This document shows, piece after piece, positions 18,219-26,681 of a stretch of DNA of 64,000 nt (positions within the stretch are counted from its first letter, which is position 1; each line of letters begins with the position of its first letter). Location: contig NZ_CP041730.1 in assembly GCF_007431345.1 (NCBI RefSeq), forward strand, positions 3,162,001-3,226,000. The letters are read 5' to 3'. The position numbers and the translations under genes were made by a program. The DNA is from Chitinimonas arctica (lineage in GTDB: Bacteria; Pseudomonadota; Gammaproteobacteria; Burkholderiales; Chitinimonadaceae). The notes under the pieces are model-generated. The model had not been told where the DNA came from. It saw only the letters and a program-made list of their open reading frames with translations, and ran no database searches.

Positions 18219-19172
18219 TCAGCCTTGCAACGAAGGCGCGCCATGGCTCGCGTGGTCGAGCCTGGACGGGTCAAGCCCGGTCATCTGCATGATGGTGTCT
18301 TTATCCATGCCTTTCGCCAGCATGGCGCGGGCGACTTTGAGAACACCGGTTTGTTCGCCTTCTTGTCGGCCTTCTTGTCGGCCTTCTTCCCGGCCTTCTT
18401 CTCGACCTTCTTCTCGACCTTCTTGTCGGAGCTGTTGGGCAGCGGTCATCACAATCTCCTTGTACTGCGGCGCACCCCGCGCCAGGATTTCCAATAACAC
18501 CCCAGGGGGCTGGTCGGTCTCTCCCACTTGCAGAACGTATCGCGTCAAGCTCTCTATCTGCTCGGGGAGGTATGCGTACAAATTTATCAAATCCGCCAAC
18601 ACTTTGCACAACTGCTGCGCATTGCGCAGGCGAATGTTCTTCTGGATGAATTCCAGCGGTGCGGCCCTTTTATGCCGGTAGATTTCCTCATCCGGTATCA
18701 CCGTGACATCAACCAGTGGGAACGGGCTGGTATAGAGCTGGGCTGCGAGCGCCGGATTCTCGAACAGCGTGAGCCAATCATTGCTGTAGGGGTAGGGGCT
18801 GATGCTGCCGTGGTAGAACAGTAGCGGCAGCACCGGGGGCAAGCGCTTATGACCCTTGAGCAGGTGGGCGTTCATGGCGGCAATGCAATAGCGCATCAAC
18901 CGGAACGCCATATGCTCGTCGGCGGTCGACTGGTGTTCGACCAGCACGTAAATGTAGCCCGCTTGACCTGCGGCCTCTACCGAAAACAAGATATCCGAAA
19001 AGCACGCACGCAAGTCTTCCTCGACAAACGAGGCACTTTCGTAACGCAGCGTATTCAAATTACATAGATTGCGCAGGACTGGCGGCAAATGCGCTTCCAA
19101 AAAATCCTTTGCGGTGTCGGGAACACTCATGAATTGCTTGAACAGCGCATCGTGGGGTGTCGGGATGCTCAT
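18219..19172 (-). CDS. Rpn/YhgA-family putative recombination-promoting nuclease
   Basis: A 317-residue protein of the PD-(D/E)XK transposase-like Rpn family. Members studied in E. coli are DNA endonucleases linked to RecA-independent recombination and phage defence. ATG 19172 gives the typical start SIPTPHDALFKQFMS. Catalytic candidates are the Asp in CFSDILFSVEA and the ExQ motif in YVLVEHQS. The central part is the usual all-helical region. Near the C-terminus six four-residue (E/Q)EGR units are encoded by a 12-bp repeat at 18358-18429, followed by a small helical tail. A partial copy lies immediately downstream. Confidence 0.85.
   Translation of the reverse strand: MSIPTPHDALFKQFMSVPDTAKDFLEAHLPPVLRNLCNLNTLRYESASFVEEDLRACFSDILFSVEAAGQAGYIYVLVEHQSTADEHMAFRLMRYCIAAMNAHLLKGHKRLPPVLPLLFYHGSISPYPYSNDWLTLFENPALAAQLYTSPFPLVDVTVIPDEEIYRHKRAAPLEFIQKNIRLRNAQQLCKVLADLINLYAYLPEQIESLTRYVLQVGETDQPPGVLLEILARGAPQYKEIVMTAAQQLRQEGREEGREEGREEGRQEGRQEGEQTGVLKVARAMLAKGMDKDTIMQMTGLDPSRLDHASHGAPSLQG
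18358..18429 (-). repeat. Coding 12-bp tandem repeat (EEGR units)
   Basis: Six consecutive 12-base units of the form TCTTGTCGGCCT or TCTTCTCGACCT (as read on +) encode REEG/RQEG tetrapeptides in the Rpn-family protein. Units differ by one or two bases. The neighbouring truncated copy has about two units. Because 12 is a multiple of three, gain or loss of units would change the length of a charged linker without breaking the frame. Confidence 0.8.
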
Positions 19173-19391
19173 GGTGGCGGTAGGCGGGAGGGTGGCGCGA
19201 CGGAGGTTGGCAGCACATTCACCGACGCTTGACGTCCGATTGGCCAATTTCCCTATTGTTGGGATTGCCGGCTATTTTCCGAGGGGCGGCTTCAATCGGC
19301 TATCGGGCGAATACCTGATTACGCTCGGTTTGGCTGGCAATTTCCCTTCTCAGGATGCTTCTTGGGCATTGAATGCGGGCTATGCTCCCGC

Positions 19392-20348
19392 TTAGAGCCC
19401 CGCCAGCGCCCTGATATGGGCGGTGGCGCTGCGACCCAGCGCCGACAAGGCGTAGCCGCCTTCCAGGACCGAGACGATACGACCTTGCGCATGTTCGGCG
19501 GCCACATCCATCAGCCGTTCGGTGACCCAGGCATAGTCGTCCTCGACCAGTCCCAGCCCGGCCATCTCGTCCTCGCGATGGGCGTCGAAACCGGCCGAGA
19601 TAAAGATCATCTCCGGCTGGAAGGCGGCCAAGGCGGGTAGCCAGTGCGTTTGCACGGCGTTGCGCAATTCGTCGCCGCGGCTGCCGGCCTTGAGCGGCAC
19701 ATTGTGCATGTTCGGCCCCAGTGGCCGTTCGCCGCTGTAGGGATAGAAGGGGTGCTGGAAGATGGACACCATCATGACGCGCGGATTGTCCTGGAACAGC
19801 TCCTCGGTGCCATTGCCGTGGTGCACGTCGAAATCGGCCACCGCGACCCGGGCGATGCCGCGCGACAGGGCATGCGCCACCCCCACCCCCAGGTTATTGA
19901 AAAAACAGAAGCCCATGGCGCGGCGCGACTCGGCGTGGTGGCCGGGCGGGCGAACGGCGCAGAAGGCGTTGGTGGCATCGCCGTCCAGCACCATATCGGT
20001 CGCCCGCACCACCGCGCCGGCGGCGCGAAACGCCGCTTGCAGGGTGTGCGGGTTCATGGCCGTATCGGGGTCGAGATGCACCGTGCCGCCGGCCGGCGAC
20101 AAGCGCTCCAGCGCTTCGATATATTGCGAGGGATGGACCAGCGCGAGCTGCTCGTGGCTGGCACAGGGGGCGGTCTCGTGCAGCAGGTGGTCCCACACCC
20201 CTGACGCGATCAGCCGGTCCTGGATGGCGGCCAGGCGATCGGGCGATTCCGGATGGCCGCTGCCCATATCGTGCAAGCTGCAATCGGGGTGGCTGAGGTA
20301 GGCGGTAGGCGCACTGCCGACGATTTTTTTGGCCAGCCAGCTGAGCAA
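19392..20348 (-). CDS. Histone deacetylase-like amidohydrolase
   Basis: A 318-residue enzyme of the arginase/deacetylase fold (class II HDAC-like). Such bacterial proteins are zinc enzymes that remove acetyl or other acyl groups from lysines or polyamines. Motifs are RPPGHHAE (active-site His pair) and DFDVHHGNGTEELF (zinc Asp and His), with the YVSAGFDAH-type segment seen as FISAGFDAH. The start is probably TTG 20348, because GAGGAGAACCA lies just upstream and no ATG occurs before residue 28. The substrate is unknown. It is divergent from the moxR operon. Confidence 0.9.
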   Translation of the reverse strand: MLSWLAKKIVGSAPTAYLSHPDCSLHDMGSGHPESPDRLAAIQDRLIASGVWDHLLHETAPCASHEQLALVHPSQYIEALERLSPAGGTVHLDPDTAMNPHTLQAAFRAAGAVVRATDMVLDGDATNAFCAVRPPGHHAESRRAMGFCFFNNLGVGVAHALSRGIARVAVADFDVHHGNGTEELFQDNPRVMMVSIFQHPFYPYSGERPLGPNMHNVPLKAGSRGDELRNAVQTHWLPALAAFQPEMIFISAGFDAHREDEMAGLGLVEDDYAWVTERLMDVAAEHAQGRIVSVLEGGYALSALGRSATAHIRALAGL

Positions 20349-20477
20349 TTGGTTCTCCTCGGCTGCCGCCGGCAGTCAAGTTGTTAAGGGGATGAGCGGC
20401 CTCGCCGTATCGCACAGTTTAACCAGCGGAATGGTATAAACCAAGTGAGGGCCGGATCACCCGCCCAATTGACGAAG

Positions 20478-21416
20478 ATGAGCACGACCATGTCCGACCG
20501 CCTTTCTCTCGCCCCTTTGCATGCCGTGCTGGCCCAGCTCGATGCCTTTATCCTGGGCAAGCCGCGGGAAACCCGTCTGGCTTTGGCCTGCCTGCTGGGG
20601 CGCGGCCATCTACTGATCGAAGATGTACCGGGCGTAGGCAAGACCACCCTGGCCCACGCCTTGGCGGCCACGATCGGTCTGGCGTTCCAGCGCGTGCAGT
20701 TCACCAGCGATATGTTGCCGGCCGACCTGATAGGCGTATCGATATACGACCGCGACAACCATGTCTTCCGTTTTCATGCCGGTCCGCTGTTCAGCCAGGT
20801 GGTGCTGGCCGACGAGATCAACCGCGCCACCCCCAAGACCCAATCGGCGCTGCTGGAGGCGATGGAGGAGCGGCAGGTGACGCTGGATGGCGAAACCCGG
20901 CCGCTGCCTGAACCGTTCTTCGTGATCGCTACCCAGAATCCCTCCCACCAGATCGGCACCTTTCCCTTGCCGGAATCGCAGCTGGATCGCTTTTTGATGC
21001 GCATCACGCTCGGCTATCCGGATGCCGCCGCCGAGCGGGCCATGCTGTTGGGGGAAGATAGGCGGGAAATGCTGCGCGATGCCAAGCCGGTCATCGATAC
21101 CCTGGCCTTGGCCGAATTCCAGGCGGCGGTGCGCCGCGTGCACGTGGCGCCGGCCCTGGTCGATTACGTCCAGTCGCTCAGCCGCGCCACCCGCGATTGC
21201 GCCGATTTCCACAATGGCCTCTCGCCGCGCGCCGCCTTGGGATTGCTGGCGGCCGCGCGGGCCTGGGCCTTGCTGGCCGGGCGCGATATGGTGATTCCGG
21301 AGGACGTGCAGGCGGTTTTCGGACCGGTCGCCACCCACCGATTGCTGGCCCGCGCCAGCAACCGGCCGCAGCCCGAGCTGGTGGCCAAGTTGATGGCGGA
21401 AGTCGCCATTCCCTGA
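20478..21416 (+). CDS. MoxR family AAA+ ATPase
   Basis: A 312-residue MoxR-type AAA+ chaperone ATPase. The Walker A motif is EDVPGVGKTT, Walker B is VVLADEINRA, and the sensor region ATQNPSHQIGTFPLPESQLDRF is the MoxR signature. ATG 20478 was chosen; ATG 20490 is possible. MoxR proteins are thought to help assemble or activate complexes together with their VWA or DUF58 partners. Here the partner DUF58 gene starts 7 bases downstream, followed by a transglutaminase, a widespread three-gene operon. Confidence 0.94.
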   Translation: MSTTMSDRLSLAPLHAVLAQLDAFILGKPRETRLALACLLGRGHLLIEDVPGVGKTTLAHALAATIGLAFQRVQFTSDMLPADLIGVSIYDRDNHVFRFHAGPLFSQVVLADEINRATPKTQSALLEAMEERQVTLDGETRPLPEPFFVIATQNPSHQIGTFPLPESQLDRFLMRITLGYPDAAAERAMLLGEDRREMLRDAKPVIDTLALAEFQAAVRRVHVAPALVDYVQSLSRATRDCADFHNGLSPRAALGLLAAARAWALLAGRDMVIPEDVQAVFGPVATHRLLARASNRPQPELVAKLMAEVAIP

Positions 21417-21423
21417 GCAGACC

Positions 21424-22437
21424 ATGGCCAAGACTTTCGTTCCATCCGCGCCGGGGCCGCTCAAGCGGCTGTTCAGTCCGCTATACGATGCCTATCTGGC
21501 CTGGCTGCAAAAAAGGCATCCGCGCGGACCGCGCGCCCTGCTGCTGAACCAAAAGCGCGTCTATATCTTTCTCAGCCGCAGTGGCCTGGTGTTCTGCATC
21601 ATGCTGTTGGCCATGCTGGGCGGGGCCATCAACTTCGATCTGGCGCTGGCCTATCTGCTGGTGTTTATGCTGATGTCGATGGCGCTGGCCTCGATGTTCC
21701 ATACCTTCCGCAATCTGCTCGGGCTGGAACTGGCGCCTGGCCGTGTGCAAGGATGTTTCGCCGGCGAAGCGGCCCGCTTCGAGATCGTGCTGGAGAACCA
21801 TGGGCGCCTGCCGCGCCACAATCTGCAGCTTCGCTACGATAGTGCGCTGGATGCGGTCGATGTGGCCGCCGGCGACCGCGCGCAAGCCTGGCTCAGTTTG
21901 CCCAGCAGTCGCCGCGGCTGGTTGGTGGCGCCGCGCCTGCGGATTGAAACCCACTGGCCCTTGGGCGTGTTCCGGGCCTGGTCCTATGCGTTTTTCGATC
22001 AGCGCGCCTTGATCTATCCCAAGCCGGAAGCCGATGCGCCGCCGTTGCCGACGGCGGCCGAGGGCAGCGGCGAAGGCATGGTCACCGCGCGCGGTCAGGA
22101 CGACTTTGCCGGTCTGCGACCCTTCCACCGGGGCGATTCGCCGCGCCATGTGGCCTGGAAAGCGGCGGCGCGCGATGACAGCTTGATGGTCAAGGAATTC
22201 CATGGCCAGGCTTCGCGTTCGCTTTGGCTCGATTGGGACGGGCTGCCGCCGGGCATGCCCCTGGAGCAGCGCCTGTCGCGCCTGACCGCCTGGGTATTGG
22301 CCGCCGAAGCAGAGGGGCTGAGCTATGGCCTGAGCCTGCCTGGCCATAGTCTGAAGCCGGCCAACGGCGAGGCGCAACGTGACGAGTGCCTGGCGACGCT
22401 GGCCTTGTATGGCGAGAAGGACGGCCGCGCGCCATGA
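21424..22437 (+). CDS. DUF58 membrane protein
   Basis: A 337-residue protein. Two membrane helices lie at about residues 55-100 (LVFCIMLLAMLGGAINF and ALAYLLVFMLMSMALASMF). A cytosolic-type DUF58 domain follows, with the signature DDFAGLRPFHRGDSPRHVAWKAAAR. DUF58 proteins are encoded next to moxR and often act with it. The last codons overlap the transglutaminase start by 4 bases (ATGA at 22434), which implies translational coupling. The precise function is unknown. Confidence 0.9.
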   Translation: MAKTFVPSAPGPLKRLFSPLYDAYLAWLQKRHPRGPRALLLNQKRVYIFLSRSGLVFCIMLLAMLGGAINFDLALAYLLVFMLMSMALASMFHTFRNLLGLELAPGRVQGCFAGEAARFEIVLENHGRLPRHNLQLRYDSALDAVDVAAGDRAQAWLSLPSSRRGWLVAPRLRIETHWPLGVFRAWSYAFFDQRALIYPKPEADAPPLPTAAEGSGEGMVTARGQDDFAGLRPFHRGDSPRHVAWKAAARDDSLMVKEFHGQASRSLWLDWDGLPPGMPLEQRLSRLTAWVLAAEAEGLSYGLSLPGHSLKPANGEAQRDECLATLALYGEKDGRAP

Positions 22438-24371
22438 ATCCTGAACGCCTGGACCGTACCCAGACTTTCGCTTTGCTGGCTGTGTTGGCCGGCCTGTTGC
22501 TGCCCCATGCCGGGCATCTGCCCTACTGGCTGGACGGGGCCTTGGCGGTGCTGTTCGGCTGGCGGGTATGGCTGGTCCACAAGCAGCGCCGCATGCCTTC
22601 CCGCTGGATACTGCTGCCGATCACCTTGGGCCTGATCGCGGCGGTGTTCTTCGAATACCGTACGCTGCTGGGCCGTACCGGCGGGATTGCGCTGTTCGCC
22701 GCGCTGATCGGCGCCAAGCTGCTGGAGACCAGGGCGCGTCGCGATGCCCTGCTGCTGGTCTACCTCGGCTACTTCCTGGTGGTCACCAATTTCCTGTTCG
22801 ACCAGAGCATGGGCATGGCGGTGTACCTCTGTGTGATGGTGCTGGCCGTCAGCACCTTGCTGGTCGGCTGGCACACCCTGGGCGGCTGGACGGGACGCTG
22901 GCGCGCGGCGCGCGAACAGGCGCGCTTCGCCGGTTTGCTGATGCTGCAGTCGCTACCGGTGATGGCCGTGCTGTTCGTGTTCTTTCCACGGGTGGAAGGG
23001 CCGCTCTGGCGCTTGCCGCAGGATCGCGGCGGCGCCCGCTCGGGCCTGGCGGACAGTATGTCGCCCGGCAGCTTTTCGAGTATGTCGAAAAGCGACGAGG
23101 TGGCGTTCCGGGTCGGTTTCTCCGGCGCGCGTCCAGCGCAGGAGATGCTGTACTGGCGCGGTCCGGTCTTCGTCGATTACGACGGCATTACCTGGCGCCA
23201 GGCCTTGCCCGGTGCAGGGGCGGCACCCACGGTGCAAGAGGCCACGGGTCAGCGCATCGACTACACCATCACCATCGAACCGCATCAGCGGCCCTGGCTA
23301 TTGGCCTTGGATATGCCGCTGGTCGTACCGCCTGGCAGCCACCTGTCCGAGTATCTGCAACTGGTCAGTCGCCGACCGTTGGAGAAGCGCCTGCGTCTGG
23401 AGATGAGCGCGTCGCTGCAATACCGGGCCGGCCGCGACGAGCTGCCCCATCGCATCGGCCGGGCCTTGGCCCTGCCCGCATGGGGTAACCCGCGCGCGCG
23501 CAGTGTCGCCGCGAGCTGGCGGCAATTGGCGCCGGCTGCGCGGGTGGACGAAGCCTTGCGTTTCTTCGGACGGCAAGGGCTGAGCTATACGCTGACACCG
23601 CCGCGCTATGGCCAGGATGCGGTGGATGGTTTCGTGTTCGACGGCAAGCAGGGTTTTTGCGAGCACTTCGCCGGGTCCTTTGTCTTTATGCTGCGTGCCG
23701 CCGGCGTACCGGCGAGGGTGGTGGGCGGTTATCAGGGGGGCGAACTGAACGGCGACTATCTGATCGTGCGCCAGGCCGATGCCCATGCCTGGGCCGAGGT
23801 ATGGTTGGAAGGGGAGGGCTGGCGACGGGTCGATCCGACCTTCGCGGTCGCACCGTCGCGCATTCAGGAAGGTCTTGCCTCGGCGGTGGGGGCGGAAGAA
23901 CTGCCTTATCTGCTGCGGCTGGACAACAATCTGGTCAAGCGCATCCAATTGGCGCTCGATAGCGCCGTCAATGGCTGGAACCAATGGGTAATCGGCTACA
24001 CCCCGGAGCGGCAACGCCAGGTGTTGCAGCGGTTGGGCATAGACAGGCTGGATTCCAGCGCTTTTTTCGGCTGGTTTCTCGGCGGTTTGGGCGGCTTGGT
24101 GGCGGTGATGGCGACCTGGTTGCTCTGGCGTATGCGGCCGCCCCGGCGCGATCCGGCCCGCGTGGAGTGGGATCGCTTCGGGCACAAACTGAATCGCCTG
24201 GGGGTGGCGCCGACCGATTCCGAAGGCCCGTGGGATTTTGCCCGGCGGGCGCAGCAGGCATTGCCGGAGCGGGCCGCCGCAATCGAAGCAGTGTTGACGG
24301 CCTACCTGGCCACCCGCTATGGCGGGCAAGACGGCGGCGGCGAATTGCGCGAGGCCGTGCGACGCTTTTGA
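22434..24371 (+). CDS. TgpA-like transmembrane transglutaminase
   Basis: A 645-residue membrane protein of the TgpA family. About six N-terminal helices precede a periplasmic transglutaminase-like domain. The catalytic triad is visible as C409 (GFCEHFAGSF), H451 (ADAHAWAEVW) and D467 (RRVDPTF). One more helix (FLGGLGGLVAVMATWLLW) is followed by a C-terminal DUF4129-type tail. ATG 22434 overlaps the DUF58 stop. The Pseudomonas homologue is essential or important for growth, but its substrate is unknown. It completes the moxR-DUF58-tgpA operon. Confidence 0.92.
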   Translation: MNPERLDRTQTFALLAVLAGLLLPHAGHLPYWLDGALAVLFGWRVWLVHKQRRMPSRWILLPITLGLIAAVFFEYRTLLGRTGGIALFAALIGAKLLETRARRDALLLVYLGYFLVVTNFLFDQSMGMAVYLCVMVLAVSTLLVGWHTLGGWTGRWRAAREQARFAGLLMLQSLPVMAVLFVFFPRVEGPLWRLPQDRGGARSGLADSMSPGSFSSMSKSDEVAFRVGFSGARPAQEMLYWRGPVFVDYDGITWRQALPGAGAAPTVQEATGQRIDYTITIEPHQRPWLLALDMPLVVPPGSHLSEYLQLVSRRPLEKRLRLEMSASLQYRAGRDELPHRIGRALALPAWGNPRARSVAASWRQLAPAARVDEALRFFGRQGLSYTLTPPRYGQDAVDGFVFDGKQGFCEHFAGSFVFMLRAAGVPARVVGGYQGGELNGDYLIVRQADAHAWAEVWLEGEGWRRVDPTFAVAPSRIQEGLASAVGAEELPYLLRLDNNLVKRIQLALDSAVNGWNQWVIGYTPERQRQVLQRLGIDRLDSSAFFGWFLGGLGGLVAVMATWLLWRMRPPRRDPARVEWDRFGHKLNRLGVAPTDSEGPWDFARRAQQALPERAAAIEAVLTAYLATRYGGQDGGGELREAVRRF

Positions 24372-24499
24372 AGCCTACCTGAAGGGGCGAATTAAAAGCA
24401 TAGTTCTGTATTTTTTCGAAAGGCCGCCACTTAAGCCGCTGAAATTACTTTTAATCCTTGGGTCTGTCGCGTTTACCGTGCGCACGCATTTGACGCCAA

Positions 24500-25777
24500 A
24501 TGGATAAAGCCATGCTGCCGACACCTAGTACCGTACGCCGAGTATCAGCCCCTGGCTCGCCTGCCGGACGGGTGCCAATTGTCGGTGCCGAATTGCGCCA
24601 GGCTATTCGTAGCCTGGCGGGCAGTGATTCGACGCTGACGGCGCTATCCCTTACCGAAAGAGGCGTCGGCGATGGAGATCTGCGGGCGCTGGCCGAGGTG
24701 CTGGCGCATAATCGCAGCCTGGTCACGCTCGACCTGCGGTGCAACCGGATCGGTGCAAGCGGCGCGCAAGTGTTGGCCGGTGCGCTGGCGCAGAATGTCT
24801 GCCTGAAGGAACTCAGCCTGGGTGACAACCAGATCGGCGTCGGCGGCACGCAGGCCTTGGTCGAGGCGCTGGCGCAGAATCGTTGCCTGATCTCGCTCGA
24901 CCTGTGGCGCAACCAGATCGGCGACAGCGGCGCGCAGGTGCTGGGTGGAGCGCTGATGCGGAACAAGTACCTGGTCCGGCTCAACCTGTGCAAAAACCAG
25001 ATCGGCACTATCGGCACGCAGGCCTTGGCCGGCGCGTTGGCCCAGAATCGTTGCCTTGCCGAACTCGACCTGAGCTACAACCAGATTGACAGCAGTGGCG
25101 CACAGGCGCTGGCCGGGGCGCTGCGGTGGAATGGCTGCCTGACATCGCTCAACCTGGGCGGAAACCAGATCGGCACCAGTGGGATGCAGGGCTTGGCTGG
25201 GGCGCTGGCGCTGAATCGCGGCCTTACCAGGCTCTGCCTGTGGAACAACCAGATCGACGCCATCGGAGCGCAGGCGATGGCCTGGGCGCTGGCCCGGAAT
25301 CGCTGTCTGAACTGGCTTAGCCTGAAGGAAAACCAGATCGGCGATGGTGGCGCGCAAGCGCTGGCCAACGGGCTGGCGCAAAATAGCTGCCTGAAGGAGC
25401 TTAATCTGGGCGACAACGAGATCGGCGACAGCGGCGCGCAGGCGCTAGCCACGGTGGTGGCCCGGCGTCACAGCCTCAGCAAGCTCGTCCTGTGGCACAA
25501 CGAGATCGCTGCCGGCGGCGCGCAGAAGCTGGCGGAGGCGCTGATGCAGAATCGCTGTTTGGCCGAGCTCAACCTGAGCGACAATCAGATCGATGACAGT
25601 GGCGCGCAAGCATTGGCCAAGGCGCTGGAAGATAATGGTTGCCTGACTCGGCTTGACCTGAGCGGCAATCGAATCAGTGCCGGCGGTGCGCAGATCTCCA
25701 TTGATTCATTACTGAGATGCAACCGTCTTGCCGCGCGACCCGAATACTTTGCTGCCTGGCGTTCCTTACGAGGATAG
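24500..25777 (+). CDS. Ribonuclease-inhibitor-type leucine-rich repeat protein
   Basis: A 425-residue protein. After about 50 N-terminal residues it consists of 13 leucine-rich repeats, most exactly 28 residues long, with consensus LxxLxLxxNQIGxxGAQALAxALxxN. This is the RI/NLR type common in eukaryotes and in some effectors, and forms a horseshoe for protein binding. There is no signal peptide, membrane segment or second domain, so location and partner are unknown. Regularly spaced Cys residues end many repeats. A MITE-like element lies just downstream and tgpA 128 bases upstream. Confidence 0.88.
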   Translation: MDKAMLPTPSTVRRVSAPGSPAGRVPIVGAELRQAIRSLAGSDSTLTALSLTERGVGDGDLRALAEVLAHNRSLVTLDLRCNRIGASGAQVLAGALAQNVCLKELSLGDNQIGVGGTQALVEALAQNRCLISLDLWRNQIGDSGAQVLGGALMRNKYLVRLNLCKNQIGTIGTQALAGALAQNRCLAELDLSYNQIDSSGAQALAGALRWNGCLTSLNLGGNQIGTSGMQGLAGALALNRGLTRLCLWNNQIDAIGAQAMAWALARNRCLNWLSLKENQIGDGGAQALANGLAQNSCLKELNLGDNEIGDSGAQALATVVARRHSLSKLVLWHNEIAAGGAQKLAEALMQNRCLAELNLSDNQIDDSGAQALAKALEDNGCLTRLDLSGNRISAGGAQISIDSLLRCNRLAARPEYFAAWRSLRG

Positions 25778-25794
25778 ACATCTTGCGGTTTCGC

Positions 25795-25976
25795 TTGGGA
25801 AACACTGATTTAATGCGCCAACGAGCGTCAGCGAGGCTCCCTCGCGGCGGCGAGGGCGGGGGGTGTGGGCTTTATCAAGCGAGGGACCGTTGATTTGCCA
25901 CAGACCGCGAGCACCCGGCTTTGCCGGGTGGTGAGCCGCAGGTCGAGTACCCGCAATATTTCAGTGTGTTCCTAGG
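25795..25976 (+). repeat. MITE-like dispersed repeat, copy 1
   Basis: A gene-free element of about 180 bases. Its ends are imperfect inverted repeats: TGGGAAACACTGATTTAATG at the left against TAGGAACACACTGAAATATT, the complement of the right end. Inside are two hairpins, CCCTCGC-GGC-GGCGAGGG and ACCCGG-CTTTG-CCGGGT. A near-identical copy in inverse orientation is at 43870-44046. No ORF is present. The right end contains the modB stop codon (CTA 25972-25974). Confidence 0.82.
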
Positions 25977-26664
25977 CTTGCCCCTCCCAGCGCCTTTGCA
26001 AGCGTCGCTGCAGCACGGCGATGGTCAGCAGTAGGCTGAACGAGATCAACAGCAAGGTAGCCGCCAGCGCATGCGCGGCCGGGTAGTTCAGCGCCTGTAC
26101 TTCATCGTACAGGGCGATCGAAGCCACCCGGGTCTCGCCGGCCAGATTGCCCCCCAGCATCAGGACGACGCCGAATTCGCCCAAGGTATGGGCAAAGGCC
26201 AAGGTGGCGCCGGCCAGCAGTCCCGGCATGGCGGCGGGTACCAGCACCCGCCAAAAACGTTGGCGACGGCTGGCGCCCAGCGCGGCTGCGGCTTCCCGCA
26301 GGTTGGCCGGTACGCTTTTCAGCGCCGCCGTGAAGGGCTGCACGGCAAACGGCAAGCTGTACAGCAGCGAACCGGCCACCAGGCCGGCGAAACTGAAAGC
26401 CAGCGGTTGCCCGAACAGCATGATCCAGCCCGCCCCCAGCGGGCTACCGGGGGCCAGGGCGATCAGCAGATAGAAGCCGATCACCGTCGGCGGCAGCACG
26501 ATGGGCAAACCCACCAGCGCCTCCAATACCGCCGCGAAACGGCTGCGGCTTTCCGCCAGCCAGCCGGCCAGGGGCAAACCGATGACGACCAGCAGCAGGG
26601 TGGCCATTGCGGCCAGCTTGAGCGTAAGCCAAAGCGCTTGCAGCGCGGTGGGATTGAGGAGCAT
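25972..26664 (-). CDS. modB: Molybdate ABC transporter permease
   Basis: A 230-residue inner-membrane permease. It has about five helices and the EAA loop (REAAAALGASRRQRFWRVLVP) that contacts the ATPase. The segment HTLGEFGVVLMLGGN is typical of ModB. ATG 26664 has GGAG upstream and lies 17 bases after the modA stop. A long open frame continues upstream in this phase but reads through modA in the wrong frame. modC does not follow: the next thing downstream is the MITE-like element and a convergent LRR gene. Confidence 0.93.
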   Translation of the reverse strand: MLLNPTALQALWLTLKLAAMATLLLVVIGLPLAGWLAESRSRFAAVLEALVGLPIVLPPTVIGFYLLIALAPGSPLGAGWIMLFGQPLAFSFAGLVAGSLLYSLPFAVQPFTAALKSVPANLREAAAALGASRRQRFWRVLVPAAMPGLLAGATLAFAHTLGEFGVVLMLGGNLAGETRVASIALYDEVQALNYPAAHALAATLLLISFSLLLTIAVLQRRLQRRWEGQA

Positions 26665-26681
26665 GGTGGGATTGTCGGCGG

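Noticed and set aside
17875..18681. Forward-strand frame of 268 codons across the Rpn gene and its fragment
   Set aside because: It is the complement of the duplicated Rpn tail. Its repeated text (PSCRPSCRPSSRPSSR) comes from the 12-bp repeat read on the wrong strand.
24650..25740. Regular 84-base periodicity that could look like a repeat array
   Set aside because: It is the coding repeat of 28-residue LRR units. The units diverge and are read in frame, with no unique spacers, so it is not CRISPR.
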